Shown in pieces: positions 52,290 to 61,087 of a stretch of 64,000 nt of DNA. Below the pieces are notes generated by a model, which was not told where the DNA came from, did not search any database, and saw only the letters and a list, made by a program, of their open reading frames with translations. Within the stretch, counting starts at the first letter, position 1. Each line of letters opens with the position of its first letter. Source of the stretch: Cryobacterium psychrotolerans (GTDB taxonomy: Bacteria; Actinomycetota; Actinomycetes; Actinomycetales; Microbacteriaceae); the NCBI RefSeq assembly GCF_900101115.1, contig NZ_FNFU01000002.1, positions 62,001-126,000 on the forward strand, in the 5' to 3' direction. The position numbers were made by a program, and so were the translations under genes.

Positions 52290-52308
52290 GTGAGGAGTGC
52301 GGGAGGGG

Positions 52309-53379
52309 TTAGGCCTTAGCGCGGTCGAGCCGGGCGACGCCGATCTTCGAGTCGGCCATGCCGTAGAAGACGTAGTGCCGGCCGTCGATCTCCTCGATCG
52401 CCGTCGGGAAGACGACGTTGGGCACGATGCCGCTGATCTCGTCGGGCGTCTCCGCCTTGAGCAGCGGCTCTTCGGTGCGCCGGATGACCTTCGTCGGGTC
52501 GTCCCCGTCGAGGATCATTGCGCCGGCCGAGTAGTTGACCTTCTGCTGCTGGGAGAAGGCGCCGTCGATCGTGCCGGTCACGCCGTGGTGCATGAGCAGC
52601 CAGCCCTCGGGCACGCGCAGGGGAGCGGGGCCGCCGCCGATCTTCAGCTCCTCGAATGGGAACTCCGGTCCGGCCAGGAAGCGGTGGCCCTTCCAGTAGG
52701 TCAGCAGGGTGAGATCGGCCAGCACGTCGGCGACGGGCAGGTAGCTGATCCAGATGCTCTGGCGGGTGTCGGTGACGCCGGCCGGGACGCGAACGCCCTC
52801 ACCGGGCCTGACCTCGCCGAGGTCCCACATCGGGCGGTGCAGCACGGCGAAGCTCTCCACACCGTCGGGTGCGGTGACCGGCTCGGGGAAGAAGACGGTG
52901 TCCTTGTTGTGGAACAGGTTCAGGTCCATGTCGAGTGCGTCGTCGTAGGCGAACAGCGCGGGGCCGAGCCGGCGCCACTCGCGCAGGTCGGTCGACACGG
53001 CGACCGCGGTGCGCGGGCCCAGGGGGCCGTAGGCGACATAGGTCATCACGTGCATGCCCAGTCGGTCGATGTAGGTGACCCGCGGATCCTCGACGCCGGC
53101 GTTGTTCGCGCCGCGCTCCCAGCCGCGATCGGGTTCGAGCACGACGCCCTCACGCTCGACGCCGGTGGGGACGCCATCCGTGATGATCACCTTCGCCAGC
53201 CCGACGCGGGAGACATTGCCGGCGGCCACGAGCCGGGGCAGGAGGTAGAGGGTGCCGTCGGCGCTGCGCCCGGTCGCCGGATTGAGCACGCCCTCCGCCT
53301 CATTGGCGTTGCCCTCTTCCGGCGTCATGATGACGCCCATCCGGGTCAGTGTGTACGGGAAATCTGTGGTCGTTGGCAT
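52309..53379 (-). CDS. Glycoside hydrolase family 130 (mannoside phosphorylase-like)
   Basis: A 356-residue cytosolic enzyme with the five-bladed propeller pattern of GH130. These phosphorylases split beta-1,4- or beta-1,2-mannosides with phosphate, giving mannose-1-phosphate. Visible blocks: EGNANEAEGVLNPATGRSADGTLYLLPRL, NNAGVEDPRVTYIDRLGMHVMTYVAYGPLGPRTA, HNKDTVFFPE and WLLMHHGVTGT. The D in GVEDPRV is in the expected catalytic region. ATG 53379 has AAAGG upstream. It ends an operon with a lacI regulator and an ABC sugar importer, so the imported sugar is probably a mannoside; the exact linkage is unknown. Confidence 0.88.
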   Translation of the reverse strand: MPTTTDFPYTLTRMGVIMTPEEGNANEAEGVLNPATGRSADGTLYLLPRLVAAGNVSRVGLAKVIITDGVPTGVEREGVVLEPDRGWERGANNAGVEDPRVTYIDRLGMHVMTYVAYGPLGPRTAVAVSTDLREWRRLGPALFAYDDALDMDLNLFHNKDTVFFPEPVTAPDGVESFAVLHRPMWDLGEVRPGEGVRVPAGVTDTRQSIWISYLPVADVLADLTLLTYWKGHRFLAGPEFPFEELKIGGGPAPLRVPEGWLLMHHGVTGTIDGAFSQQQKVNYSAGAMILDGDDPTKVIRRTEEPLLKAETPDEISGIVPNVVFPTAIEEIDGRHYVFYGMADSKIGVARLDRAKA

Positions 53380-53381
53380 TG

Positions 53382-54215
53382 TTAACCTTTCACGCCGGAG
53401 CCGATATTGGTGGACACGAAGTGTCGCTGGAACAAGATGAAAATCAGCACGGCCGGTGCCGCGAGAACGCAGGCGCCGGCGAGGATTGCGCCGAAGGGGT
53501 TCGCCGCGGAAGCGGCGACGGTGCTGAGGTAATTGGCCAGGGACACCGCCAGGGGTTGCAGGGATGCCTCCTTCGTCACCAGGAAGGGCCAGAGGAACTC
53601 GTTCCACGGGCCGATGAAGGTGAGCAGCACCACGGTGAGGAGCGCCGGCCGAACCAACGGGAGGGCGATGTTCCAGAGCAGTTTGAGCTCGCCGGCGCCG
53701 TCGATGCGGGCCGCGTCGAAGAGCTCCCGCGGAACCTGGAGGAAGTACTGCCTGAAGATGATCACGGCCGTCGAGTTGATCGCGAACGGAAGGATCATGC
53801 CGAGGTAGTTGTCCGCCAGACCGTAGTCACGGGCGATGAGCACGTACAGCGGGATCATCAGGAGCTGGAACGGAACGACCTGCACGAGCAGGGCGAGGGC
53901 GAAGGTCACCCCTCGGCCGCGCCACTGCAACTGGGCGAGGGCGTAGCCCACGAGCACCCCGAACACCACGGTGCAGAGGATCACGCCGCCGGCGAAGATT
54001 CCGGAGTTGACGAGGCCCTGCACCAGGCCGATGCGGCTGTTGATGGCCGCGTAGTTGTCGAGCGTGAGGTTGGCCGGGTTGGGGAAGGCGCCCCCCAGAC
54101 TCGGGTCCGGAGAGGCCTGCAGCGAGCCGATGATCATGTAATAGAACGGGAACAGGAACACGAACGCGCCCAGCGCCAGGACGATTCCGCGGAGGATGTG
54201 CTGACCGCGATTCAT
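53382..54215 (-). CDS. Carbohydrate ABC transporter permease (MalG type)
   Basis: A 277-residue permease with six helices. The start GIVLALGAFVFLFPFYYMIIGSL, the periplasmic TLDNYAAINSRIGLVQGLVNSGIFAG and the EAA loop (ELFDAARIDGAGELKLLWNIALPLVRPALLTV) are standard for the CUT1 family. It overlaps the other permease by 4 bases. No ATPase gene is present; CUT1 importers in Actinobacteria often share a remote MsiK-type ATPase. Confidence 0.93.
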   Translation of the reverse strand: MNRGQHILRGIVLALGAFVFLFPFYYMIIGSLQASPDPSLGGAFPNPANLTLDNYAAINSRIGLVQGLVNSGIFAGGVILCTVVFGVLVGYALAQLQWRGRGVTFALALLVQVVPFQLLMIPLYVLIARDYGLADNYLGMILPFAINSTAVIIFRQYFLQVPRELFDAARIDGAGELKLLWNIALPLVRPALLTVVLLTFIGPWNEFLWPFLVTKEASLQPLAVSLANYLSTVAASAANPFGAILAGACVLAAPAVLIFILFQRHFVSTNIGSGVKG

Positions 54216-55171
54216 GATTCATCACCTCCCGCGAGCTTGCGCTGGATGAAAGCGAGGATGAGGACGCCGATCACGAGAATCACTCCGATTGCGGCCGCCA
54301 CGTCCGGCGAGCCCTGTTCGATGCCGCGCTGGTACATGAGCAGCACGGGGGAGGCGGAGGCGCCGTTGGGGCCGCCGCCACCGGTGAGCAGATACGGCTC
54401 CGTGAAGAGGTTGGCGCCGGTGACCGTCGCGAGCAGCAGCACCAGCACGGTGGCGGGACGCACGCCCGGGATGGTCACGGAGAAGAAGCTCCGCACCTTG
54501 CCGGCTCCGTCGGTCGCCGCGGCCTCGTAGAGCTCCTCGGAGACGTTCTGCAGTGCGGCGAGGTAGAGCAGGATGAAGAATCCGAGCTGTTTCCAGGTCA
54601 CGAAGAGGGCGATCGTCGGCATCGCCCAGGTCGAGTTGATCAGCCAGGACGGCGACGGTGCGAGCGGCCCGAGCAGCTGGTTGATCAGTCCGCTCCCGCT
54701 GAAGAGGAACAACCACACGCCGACGACCGCGACGCTCGCGGTCACGTACGGCACGAAGTAGGACACCCGGAGGAAGGTGCGGAACCGCACGACCTTGTTG
54801 AGTGCCGTGGCGAGCACGAGCGAGAGCACCACCGTCAGGGGCACGTTGATCAGGAGGAAAATGCCCACGTTCCCGAACGACCGGATCACGGCGGGGTCGG
54901 CAAGGACCTCCTGGAAGTTCTCGAGGCCGACAAACTGCCGCTCGATCTGGGCGCCGGGTGCGGCGAAGAAGTAGTCGTGGAATGACATCCAGACCGCGAA
55001 CACGAGCGGATACGCGAAGACGGCCAGGACGAAGATGAGGTACGGCGCGCTGAACAGGATCCCGATGGGGTTCTTCCCGAGGAGCGGGCGGCGCCTCCGG
55101 CGGGCGGGGGCCCCGCCGGCCGGGAGCGTGGATCTCCCGGCCGGCGGCGTGCTTGTTGCCACGGTTGACAT
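54212..55171 (-). CDS. Carbohydrate ABC transporter permease (MalF type)
   Basis: A 319-residue permease. A basic, Pro-rich N-terminus precedes six helices: IGILFSAPYLIFVLAVFAYPLVFAVWMSF, then VGLENFQEVLADPAVIRSFGNVGIFLL, and the EAA loop ELYEAAATDGAGKVRSFFSVTIPGVRPATVL. ATG 55171 is preceded by AGGATTAAC; the longer frame from 55249 enters the binding-protein gene and is discounted. It lies 7 bases after the binding protein gene. Confidence 0.93.
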   Translation of the reverse strand: MSTVATSTPPAGRSTLPAGGAPARRRRRPLLGKNPIGILFSAPYLIFVLAVFAYPLVFAVWMSFHDYFFAAPGAQIERQFVGLENFQEVLADPAVIRSFGNVGIFLLINVPLTVVLSLVLATALNKVVRFRTFLRVSYFVPYVTASVAVVGVWLFLFSGSGLINQLLGPLAPSPSWLINSTWAMPTIALFVTWKQLGFFILLYLAALQNVSEELYEAAATDGAGKVRSFFSVTIPGVRPATVLVLLLATVTGANLFTEPYLLTGGGGPNGASASPVLLMYQRGIEQGSPDVAAAIGVILVIGVLILAFIQRKLAGGDES

Positions 55172-55178
55172 GGCGGTG

Positions 55179-56483
55179 TTAATCCTTCGCGACCAGTGAG
55201 TCGATCTTCTCCGCGGCTCCCTCGAGCGCCGAGGAAATCTCGCCCTCACCGAAGATGACAGCCTTCGAGTACGCGTCGCGGAAGGCCTGCCAGGATGCGA
55301 CAGAGTTGCTGACGCTCGGAACCTCGACCGTGCGCGAAGCCTGGTCGCCGAACTGCTCGTAGGTCGGGTTGGCCGCGAAGTAGTCGGCGTAGGTGGTGGT
55401 CAGGTCCTTGCGGAGCGGCATCTGCCCGGTCAGCTCGAGTAGCGCTCCATCCTGTGCCTCGCTGGTTGCGAACTTCAGAACGTCCCAGGCCGTGCCCTTG
55501 TTTTCGCAGGCGCTGAAGAGCCCGACGTTCTTGGCGTCGCTGAACGTGTAGGTCTCGTCAGCCGGCGTGCCGGTGCTGGTCGGAACGGGAACGGCTCCCC
55601 AGTTCACGGCATCCTTGTAGACCGAGACGGCCCACGGTCCGACGATCGACATGGCGGCCTGGCCGTCAGCGAACGAGTCGCCCTGGTACTGCTCCTTGCC
55701 GGCGAGTCCTTCGTCGTACATCGTCTTCCAGAACTCGGCGACCTTCTGGCCGTCCTCGGTGGCGAACGTGGACTTGCCGTCCTCGACGAGCAGCTTGCCG
55801 CCGGTCTCGGCCGCGTACAGCGGGTAGAAGTCGAACCAGCTCTGGAAGAACTCGCTCGTCGGCGCCGGGTGGATGGCGTTCTCGGCGGCGCCGCTCTTGA
55901 CGATCGTGCGCGCGGTGGCGAGGAACTCGTCGTAGGTCGCGAGCGCCGGGTTCTCCGGGTCGAGGCCGGCCTTTGTGAAGAGATCCTTGTTGTAGAAGAT
56001 CATCACCGGGTTGGACTTCCAGGGCATCTGGAAGTACTTTCCGTCGGCGTTCTGGTACTGCTCCGCCGTGTCGCCGCTGCGCTCCTCAATGTAGGAGACG
56101 CCGTCCTCGAAGGTGCCCAGGTCGACGAGACCGCCCTGCTTCTCGAACTGCGGGACCGCTACGGGAGCGGTGTTGAACACGAGGCAGGGGGCGTTGCCGG
56201 CGGTAATGGCGGCGCCGATGACTTCTTCGCTGCTCTTGCCCGCCGGGATCTCCTGGGCCTTGACCTTCTCGCCCGGGTGATCGGCGTTCCACGCTTCGAC
56301 CATTTGCTTGCCCCACGCGATCTCGGACTCGTTGTTCGAATACCAGATCGTGATGTCGCCGCGCGCGTCGGCGCCCGGAGCTGCCTTGTCGTCGCCGCCG
56401 CCGGCGCAGGCGCCCAGCGCGAGCACCATCGTGGCGGACACCGCCGTCGCGGCGAGGATCCGCCTTTTCTTCGTTGAACGCAT
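55179..56483 (-). CDS. ABC transporter sugar-binding lipoprotein
   Basis: A 434-residue extracellular substrate-binding protein of the CUT1 type. A lipoprotein signal (RSTKKRRILAATAVSATMVL) ends in LGAC, and the mature part starts at that Cys. It has DITIWYSNNESEIAWGKQMV, KYFQMPWKSNPVMIFYNKDLFTKAGLDPENP, GDSFADGQAAMSIVGPWAVSVYKDAVNWG and SWQAFRDAYSKAVIFGEGE. ATG 56483 is chosen over 56495 because GGAGAG stands at the right spacing. It lies 64 bases after the lacI gene. Confidence 0.95.
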   Translation of the reverse strand: MRSTKKRRILAATAVSATMVLALGACAGGGDDKAAPGADARGDITIWYSNNESEIAWGKQMVEAWNADHPGEKVKAQEIPAGKSSEEVIGAAITAGNAPCLVFNTAPVAVPQFEKQGGLVDLGTFEDGVSYIEERSGDTAEQYQNADGKYFQMPWKSNPVMIFYNKDLFTKAGLDPENPALATYDEFLATARTIVKSGAAENAIHPAPTSEFFQSWFDFYPLYAAETGGKLLVEDGKSTFATEDGQKVAEFWKTMYDEGLAGKEQYQGDSFADGQAAMSIVGPWAVSVYKDAVNWGAVPVPTSTGTPADETYTFSDAKNVGLFSACENKGTAWDVLKFATSEAQDGALLELTGQMPLRKDLTTTYADYFAANPTYEQFGDQASRTVEVPSVSNSVASWQAFRDAYSKAVIFGEGEISSALEGAAEKIDSLVAKD

Positions 56484-56547
56484 CGTTCTCTCCATTTCGT
56501 GATCGCAGCGGCTCTGCTGCGGGCTTTTCTCCTGGGCAGGTGAGTCT

Positions 56548-57588
56548 TCAGGTGGCCGATTTTCGCGTGTGGGCCGGGGCCGCGGCGGAACCGCGGATGA
56601 TCAGCCGTGCGGCGGGCAGGTTCACGTCGTCGGCGGCGCCGGTCTCGATCAGGGCGAGCAGGGTGGTGGCGGCCGCCCGGCCCCACACCACGGGCGTCGC
56701 GCTGACCGTCGTGAGGGGCGGGTAGACGTAGCGCGAGAAGTCGATGTCATCAAAGCCGGTGATCGACAACTCGTCCGGTACGCGGATGCCCAGTTCGTGG
56801 GCGACTCCGAGCCCGGCGATGGCCATCGGGTCGTTGGCGTAGACAATGGCGGTCGGCGCATCCTCCCGGGTGAGGAGCCGGCGGGTCGCGTCGGAACCGG
56901 CTGCCACGGAGAAATCCGTCTCGATGGTCTGGCCGAGGGGGAGCCCGGCGGTGCAGAGCGCCGCTTCGAAGGCGTCGCGACGGCGGGTGCCGTGCAGCAT
57001 GGTGGAGCTCCCGGCGATGTGGGCGATGCGGCGGTGTCCGAGCCGCGCGAGGTAGGCCACCGACTCGGCGATGCCCGGAGTGTCGTCGATCGACACGGCG
57101 GGGAACGGGCTTGGACCGTCCGGACGACCGAGGGTGACGGCCGGCAGGCCCAGTTCTGTGAGCAGGGGAATGCGCGGATCGTCGTGCCGGAGGTCGGTCA
57201 GGAAGACCCCGTCTACCCGGCCGTCGTCGACCAGCTGCCGGTAGCTTCGGATTTCCGCTTCTTCGCTCGGCACGACGCTGAGCACGAGGGCCTGGCCGCG
57301 ATCGGAGAGGATGCTCTCGACGCCGGCGATGAACGACGGGAAGAAGGGGTCCGAGCCGAGGACCTCAGGGTTCCTGGCGACGACGAGGCCGAGCGCGAAG
57401 GATCGGCGGGTGGAGAGGGAGCGGGCGCGAAGGGACGGCTTCCAGCCGAGGTCTCCGGCTACGGCCAGGATTCGCGTCCGGGTCTCGGGGGAGACGCCCG
57501 GCCGATCGTTGAGGGCGAAGGACACCAGGCCCTTGCTCACGCCGGCCCGTTTCGCGACATCGGCGATGGTCACCTTCTGCGTATTCAC
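56548..57588 (-). CDS. LacI family transcriptional regulator
   Basis: A 346-residue repressor. The N-terminal helix-turn-helix is TIADVAKRAGVSKGLVSFALNDRPGVSPETR and the hinge helix RARSLSTRRSFALGLVV. The sugar-binding core follows: DDGRVDGVFLTDLRHDDP, LVYANDPMAIAGLGVAHEL-like, and ELSITGFDDIDFSRYVYPPLTTVSATPVVWGRAAATTLL. It heads a leftward operon with the mannoside importer and GH130 enzyme, and two palindromes upstream are likely its operators. Its effector would be a product of GH130 or the imported sugar. Confidence 0.95.
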   Translation of the reverse strand: MNTQKVTIADVAKRAGVSKGLVSFALNDRPGVSPETRTRILAVAGDLGWKPSLRARSLSTRRSFALGLVVARNPEVLGSDPFFPSFIAGVESILSDRGQALVLSVVPSEEAEIRSYRQLVDDGRVDGVFLTDLRHDDPRIPLLTELGLPAVTLGRPDGPSPFPAVSIDDTPGIAESVAYLARLGHRRIAHIAGSSTMLHGTRRRDAFEAALCTAGLPLGQTIETDFSVAAGSDATRRLLTREDAPTAIVYANDPMAIAGLGVAHELGIRVPDELSITGFDDIDFSRYVYPPLTTVSATPVVWGRAAATTLLALIETGAADDVNLPAARLIIRGSAAAPAHTRKSAT

Positions 57589-57635
57589 GCGGCCTCCTCG
57601 CCGATTGCCATTCGGGCCGGTGCGGCCCCGGGCGA

Positions 57636-57668
57636 CTGAACCGGTTTAGCCAGCCTATACCGGTTTAG
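57636..57668 (-). promoter_or_regulatory. Double LacI-type operator upstream of the mannoside operon
   Basis: Two near-perfect 14-base palindromes, CTGAACCGGTTTAG (57636-57649) and CTATACCGGTTTAG (57655-57668), 19 bases centre to centre, about two helical turns. The central CG and symmetrical arms are typical of LacI-family operators. They lie 47-80 bases before the lacI start. No further copy was found before the binding protein gene, so one promoter here may serve all five genes. Confidence 0.75.
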
Positions 57669-57774
57669 TCCCGGCCGTCAACCAGCGATGTCGATCTGCA
57701 GCGGCAGGGTACGTCGTCGTGGATGCGGCGCCGAACTTGATGGCGCGGTGGCGCGGGCCTATGGTGACTGCACG

Positions 57775-59214
57775 ATGGACTGGTTTGCTGCGGGCGACTA
57801 CGAATTCGCGCGGCAGGTGCTGCAGCGCGGGGTAGCCGCCTGCTACCTGGTTGGCTTCGTCGGGGCAATCAACCAGTTCCCGGCGCTGCTGGGCGAGCAC
57901 GGCCTGCTGCCGGTCCCGCGCTTCGTGGCGCGGATCCGCTTTCGGCAGTCACCGAGCGTGTTCCATTGGCGATATTCCGACCGGATGCTCCTGGCCGTCG
58001 CCTGGGCCGGAACGGCCGTGTCTGCGTCCCTGGTGGCCGGCCTGCCCCAGCTGGGGCCGCCCTGGCTGCCGATGCTGCTCTTCCTGCTGCTCTGGGCCGG
58101 ATACCTCTCGATCGTCAACGTGGGGCAGACGTTCTACTCCTTCGGCTGGGAGAGCCTCCTGATCGAAGCCGGATTCGTCGTCGCCTTCCTCGGCTCCAAC
58201 GAGGTCGCCCCGCCGGTGACGATCATCTTCTTCCTCCGCTGGCTCGTCTTCCGCCTGGAGTTCGGCGCCGGCCTGATCAAGATCCGCGGAGGTGCGGAGT
58301 GGCGCGACCTGACCGCCCTTTACTACCACCACGAAACCCAGCCGATGCCCAACCCGGTGAGCTGGTTCGTGCACCACCTGCCCAAATGGTTCCACCGCGG
58401 CGAGGTGCGCGGCAACCACTTCGTGCAGCTGGTCGTGCCGTTCTTCCTGTTCGCGCCGCAGCCGGTGGCGTCCGTCGCCGCGGCGATCGTCATCCTCAGC
58501 CAGCTCTGGCTCGTGCTCACCGGTAATTTCGCCTGGCTGAACTGGATCACGATCGTGCTTGCCTTCGCCGCCGTCGACGACAATGCATTCAGGTTCGTGT
58601 TCCGGTGGCTGCCGTCCGCCGGGGCCAGGCCGGACACGGCGATCTGGTTCGTCGTGGTGGTGCTGGCCGCGACCGTGTTCCTGCTCGCGCTCAGCTACCA
58701 GCCGGCCCGCAATCTGATCTCGCGGCGCCAGCTGATGAATGCCAGCTTCAACCGGTACCACCTGGTGAACGCCTACGGCGCGTTCGGCACGGTGACGAAG
58801 GACCGGTTCGAGGTGGTGGTGGAGGGCAGCGACGCCGAGGATCCCTTCGAGGAGTCCGCCTGGCGCGCGTACGAGTTCCGCGGGAAGCCGGGCGACCCGC
58901 GCCGGATGCCTCGTCAATTCGCGCCCTACCACCTGCGCCTCGACTGGCTGATGTGGTTCCTCGCCCTCGGCGCGCGGGACACGAGGTGGTTCGAGACGTT
59001 CATCGTGCGCCTGCTCGAGGGGGACGGCCCGACCCTTCGGATGCTCCGGGTCAACCCGTTCCCGCAGGCCCCGCCCCGCCGCATCCGGGCCCGGGTCTTT
59101 CTCTACCGGTATACGACCCCGGCCGAACGGCGGGCGACGGGGGACTGGTGGGTGCGCACGGAGGTCGGCCTGCTGGTCGCCCCGGTCGGCCTGGCTGGTC
59201 ACGCCCGTGCTTGA
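57775..59214 (+). CDS. Lipase maturation factor family membrane protein
   Basis: A 479-residue integral membrane protein with about nine helices. The early part (LQRGVAACYLVGFVGAINQF, LLGEHGLLPVPRF, SFGWESLLIEAGFV, LRWLVFRLEFGAGLIKIRG, WRDLTALYYHHETQPMPNP) and the C-terminal part (LVNAYGAFGTVTKDRFEVVVEG, WRAYEFRGKPGDP, PRQFAPYHLRLDWLMWFLAL) match lipase maturation factor (LMF1-like) proteins. In animals LMF1 helps lipases fold in the ER; the bacterial role is unknown. ATG 57775 lacks a strong ribosome site. It overlaps the next gene by 8 bases. Confidence 0.9.
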   Translation: MDWFAAGDYEFARQVLQRGVAACYLVGFVGAINQFPALLGEHGLLPVPRFVARIRFRQSPSVFHWRYSDRMLLAVAWAGTAVSASLVAGLPQLGPPWLPMLLFLLLWAGYLSIVNVGQTFYSFGWESLLIEAGFVVAFLGSNEVAPPVTIIFFLRWLVFRLEFGAGLIKIRGGAEWRDLTALYYHHETQPMPNPVSWFVHHLPKWFHRGEVRGNHFVQLVVPFFLFAPQPVASVAAAIVILSQLWLVLTGNFAWLNWITIVLAFAAVDDNAFRFVFRWLPSAGARPDTAIWFVVVVLAATVFLLALSYQPARNLISRRQLMNASFNRYHLVNAYGAFGTVTKDRFEVVVEGSDAEDPFEESAWRAYEFRGKPGDPRRMPRQFAPYHLRLDWLMWFLALGARDTRWFETFIVRLLEGDGPTLRMLRVNPFPQAPPRRIRARVFLYRYTTPAERRATGDWWVRTEVGLLVAPVGLAGHARA

Positions 59215-60649
59215 CGTCAACATCGTCGGCTCCGGACCGAACGGCCTGGCCGCGGCGGTCGTGTTCGCCCGTGCCGGGCTGTCGGTGCGGGTCACCGAGC
59301 GGGCCGAGACGGCGGGCGGCGGGCTGCGGACCGAGCAGCTGACCCTCCCCGGCTACCGGCACGACAGCTGCTCCGCGGTGCACCCGGCCGCGCTCGCCTC
59401 GCCGTTCTTCCGTGCGTTCGAACTGACCGCCCGGGTGCCGTTCGTGGTTCCCGACGTGTCCTACGCGCATCCGCTGGGCGGCGGGCGTGCCGCGATTGCG
59501 TACCGCGACCTCGACCGCACGGCCGAAGGCCTCGGGCGTGGCGGGCAGGCCTGGGCACGCCTGTTCCAGCCCCTGGTCACCCGGCTCGAGGGGATCGTGT
59601 CGTTCACCGGCAACCAGCTCCTGCGCTGGCCCGACGACCCCCTCGCCGTGCTCCGGTACGGGGCCGACGTGCTGGAGCTCGGCACGGCGCTCGGCCGGGC
59701 CCGGCTGCGCGGAGCGGATGCCGCGGCCCTCTTCGCCGGGGTGGCCGCCCACGTGGCGGGACGGCAGCCGTCCCTCGCGGCCGCGGGGGCCGGCCTCCTG
59801 CTCGCCGCGCACGCCCATGCGGGAGGGTGGGGCTACCCGCTGGAAGGCTCCCAGGCCATCGCCGACGCGCTGGTCGACGACCTCACGGCTCACGGAGGCA
59901 GCCTGCTCCTCGGGACGGAGGTGCACTCGATCGGCGAGCTCGAGCCCGCGCGCGTCACCATGCTCGACACCTCGCCCGCGTTCCTCGCGAGCTTCGCCAG
60001 CCGGTCCCTTCCGGTGCGCTACCGGCGCGCGCTCGAGGGCTACCGCTACGGCTCCGGGGTGGCCAAGGTCGACTTCGCCCTGTCCGGCCCGGTTCCCTGG
60101 GCGAACCCGGAGGTCGCCCTCGCCCCCACCGTGCACCTGGGCGGCAGCCGGGCGGAGGTGGCCGCGGCCGAACGGGAGGTGTCCCGCGGCCGGGTGGGGG
60201 AGCATCCGTTCGTGCTGGTGACCCAGCCGAGCGTGCTCGACGACTCGCGGGCGCCGGCCGGCCACCACGTGCTCTGGGCGTACACGCACGTGCCCCGGGG
60301 CTCGAACACCGACATGACGGATGCCGTCGTGCGCCGGATCGAGGGGGTCGCGCCGGGCTTCCGGGACACCATCCTGGCCTCGGCCTCACTCACGGCCCAG
60401 GGGATGGCCGAGCACGACCCAAACTTCGTCGGCGGCGACATCCTGGGCGGGGAGGTGACCGTGCGGCAGCTGGTCAGGAGACCCGTCGTGTCGAGGCGGC
60501 CGTGGCAGACCCCGGTGCCGGGCCTCTACCTCTGTTCGGCCTCGACGCCGCCGGGCCCCGCGGTGCACGGGATGAACGGCTGGTACGCGGCGACGCTCGC
60601 CCTCCGCGACGAGTTCGGCATCACCGTCCCGCCGTCGCTGGCGCCCTGA
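59207..60649 (+). CDS. NAD(P)/FAD-dependent oxidoreductase of the CrtI/phytoene-desaturase type
   Basis: A 480-residue flavoprotein. The Rossmann motif is VNIVGSGPNGLAAAVVFARAG, followed by ETAGGGLRTEQLTLPGYRHD and an FAD-binding C-terminus GLYLCSASTPPGPAVHGMNGWYAATLAL. The domains match the CrtI-type amine-oxidase-like family, but the overall sequence is the divergent CrtI-related group rather than the carotenoid enzyme; the true crtI gene lies near 62.6 kb. GTG 59207 overlaps the LMF-like gene by 8 bases, so the two are translated together. Substrate unknown, possibly a lipid or isoprenoid. Confidence 0.85.
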   Translation: MLDVNIVGSGPNGLAAAVVFARAGLSVRVTERAETAGGGLRTEQLTLPGYRHDSCSAVHPAALASPFFRAFELTARVPFVVPDVSYAHPLGGGRAAIAYRDLDRTAEGLGRGGQAWARLFQPLVTRLEGIVSFTGNQLLRWPDDPLAVLRYGADVLELGTALGRARLRGADAAALFAGVAAHVAGRQPSLAAAGAGLLLAAHAHAGGWGYPLEGSQAIADALVDDLTAHGGSLLLGTEVHSIGELEPARVTMLDTSPAFLASFASRSLPVRYRRALEGYRYGSGVAKVDFALSGPVPWANPEVALAPTVHLGGSRAEVAAAEREVSRGRVGEHPFVLVTQPSVLDDSRAPAGHHVLWAYTHVPRGSNTDMTDAVVRRIEGVAPGFRDTILASASLTAQGMAEHDPNFVGGDILGGEVTVRQLVRRPVVSRRPWQTPVPGLYLCSASTPPGPAVHGMNGWYAATLALRDEFGITVPPSLAP

Positions 60650-60665
60650 CCGCGGCCTGTCTGAG

Positions 60666-61064
60666 CTAGTCGTCGTCGGGAAGGTCGGTGCGCTCCAGGC
60701 CGCGCAGCTTATCGATGTCGCGGCGTTCACGCTTGGTCGGCCGGCCGGCCCCGCGGTCGCGCATGGGGACGAGCGCGACCTCCTCACGGGGCGGGGGAGG
60801 CGGGGTCTTGTCCACGTAGCATTCGGCCGCCACCGGGGCGCCGACGCGCTTGGAGACGATCCGGGCCACGACGAGCACCCGGTCGAAGCCGGCGCTGCGC
60901 ACCCGCACCTCGTCGCCCACGCGCACGGCCTGGGCCGACTTGACCTTGTCACCGTTGACCCGAACGTGACCGGCGCGGCAGGCGGCCGTGGCCTGGGAAC
61001 GGGTGCGGAACATCCGCACCGCCCAGGTCCAGCTGTCCACGCGCGCGGTGGTGACGGGGTCCAT
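60666..61064 (-). CDS. S4-domain RNA-binding protein (Hsp15-like)
   Basis: A 132-residue protein. Residues 8-70 form an S4 RNA-binding fold: RVDSWTWAVRMFRTRSQATAACRAGHVRVNGDKVKSAQAVRVGDEVRVR-like. The C-terminal part is basic and acidic, ending LERTDLPDDD. Hsp15 of Escherichia coli binds stalled 50S subunits carrying peptidyl-tRNA; the same job is plausible. It lies 23 bases downstream of crtEb and may be read from the carotenoid operon. Confidence 0.88.
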   Translation of the reverse strand: MDPVTTARVDSWTWAVRMFRTRSQATAACRAGHVRVNGDKVKSAQAVRVGDEVRVRSAGFDRVLVVARIVSKRVGAPVAAECYVDKTPPPPPREEVALVPMRDRGAGRPTKRERRDIDKLRGLERTDLPDDD

Positions 61065-61087
61065 CCCTCGACTCTACGCGGGCGGGC

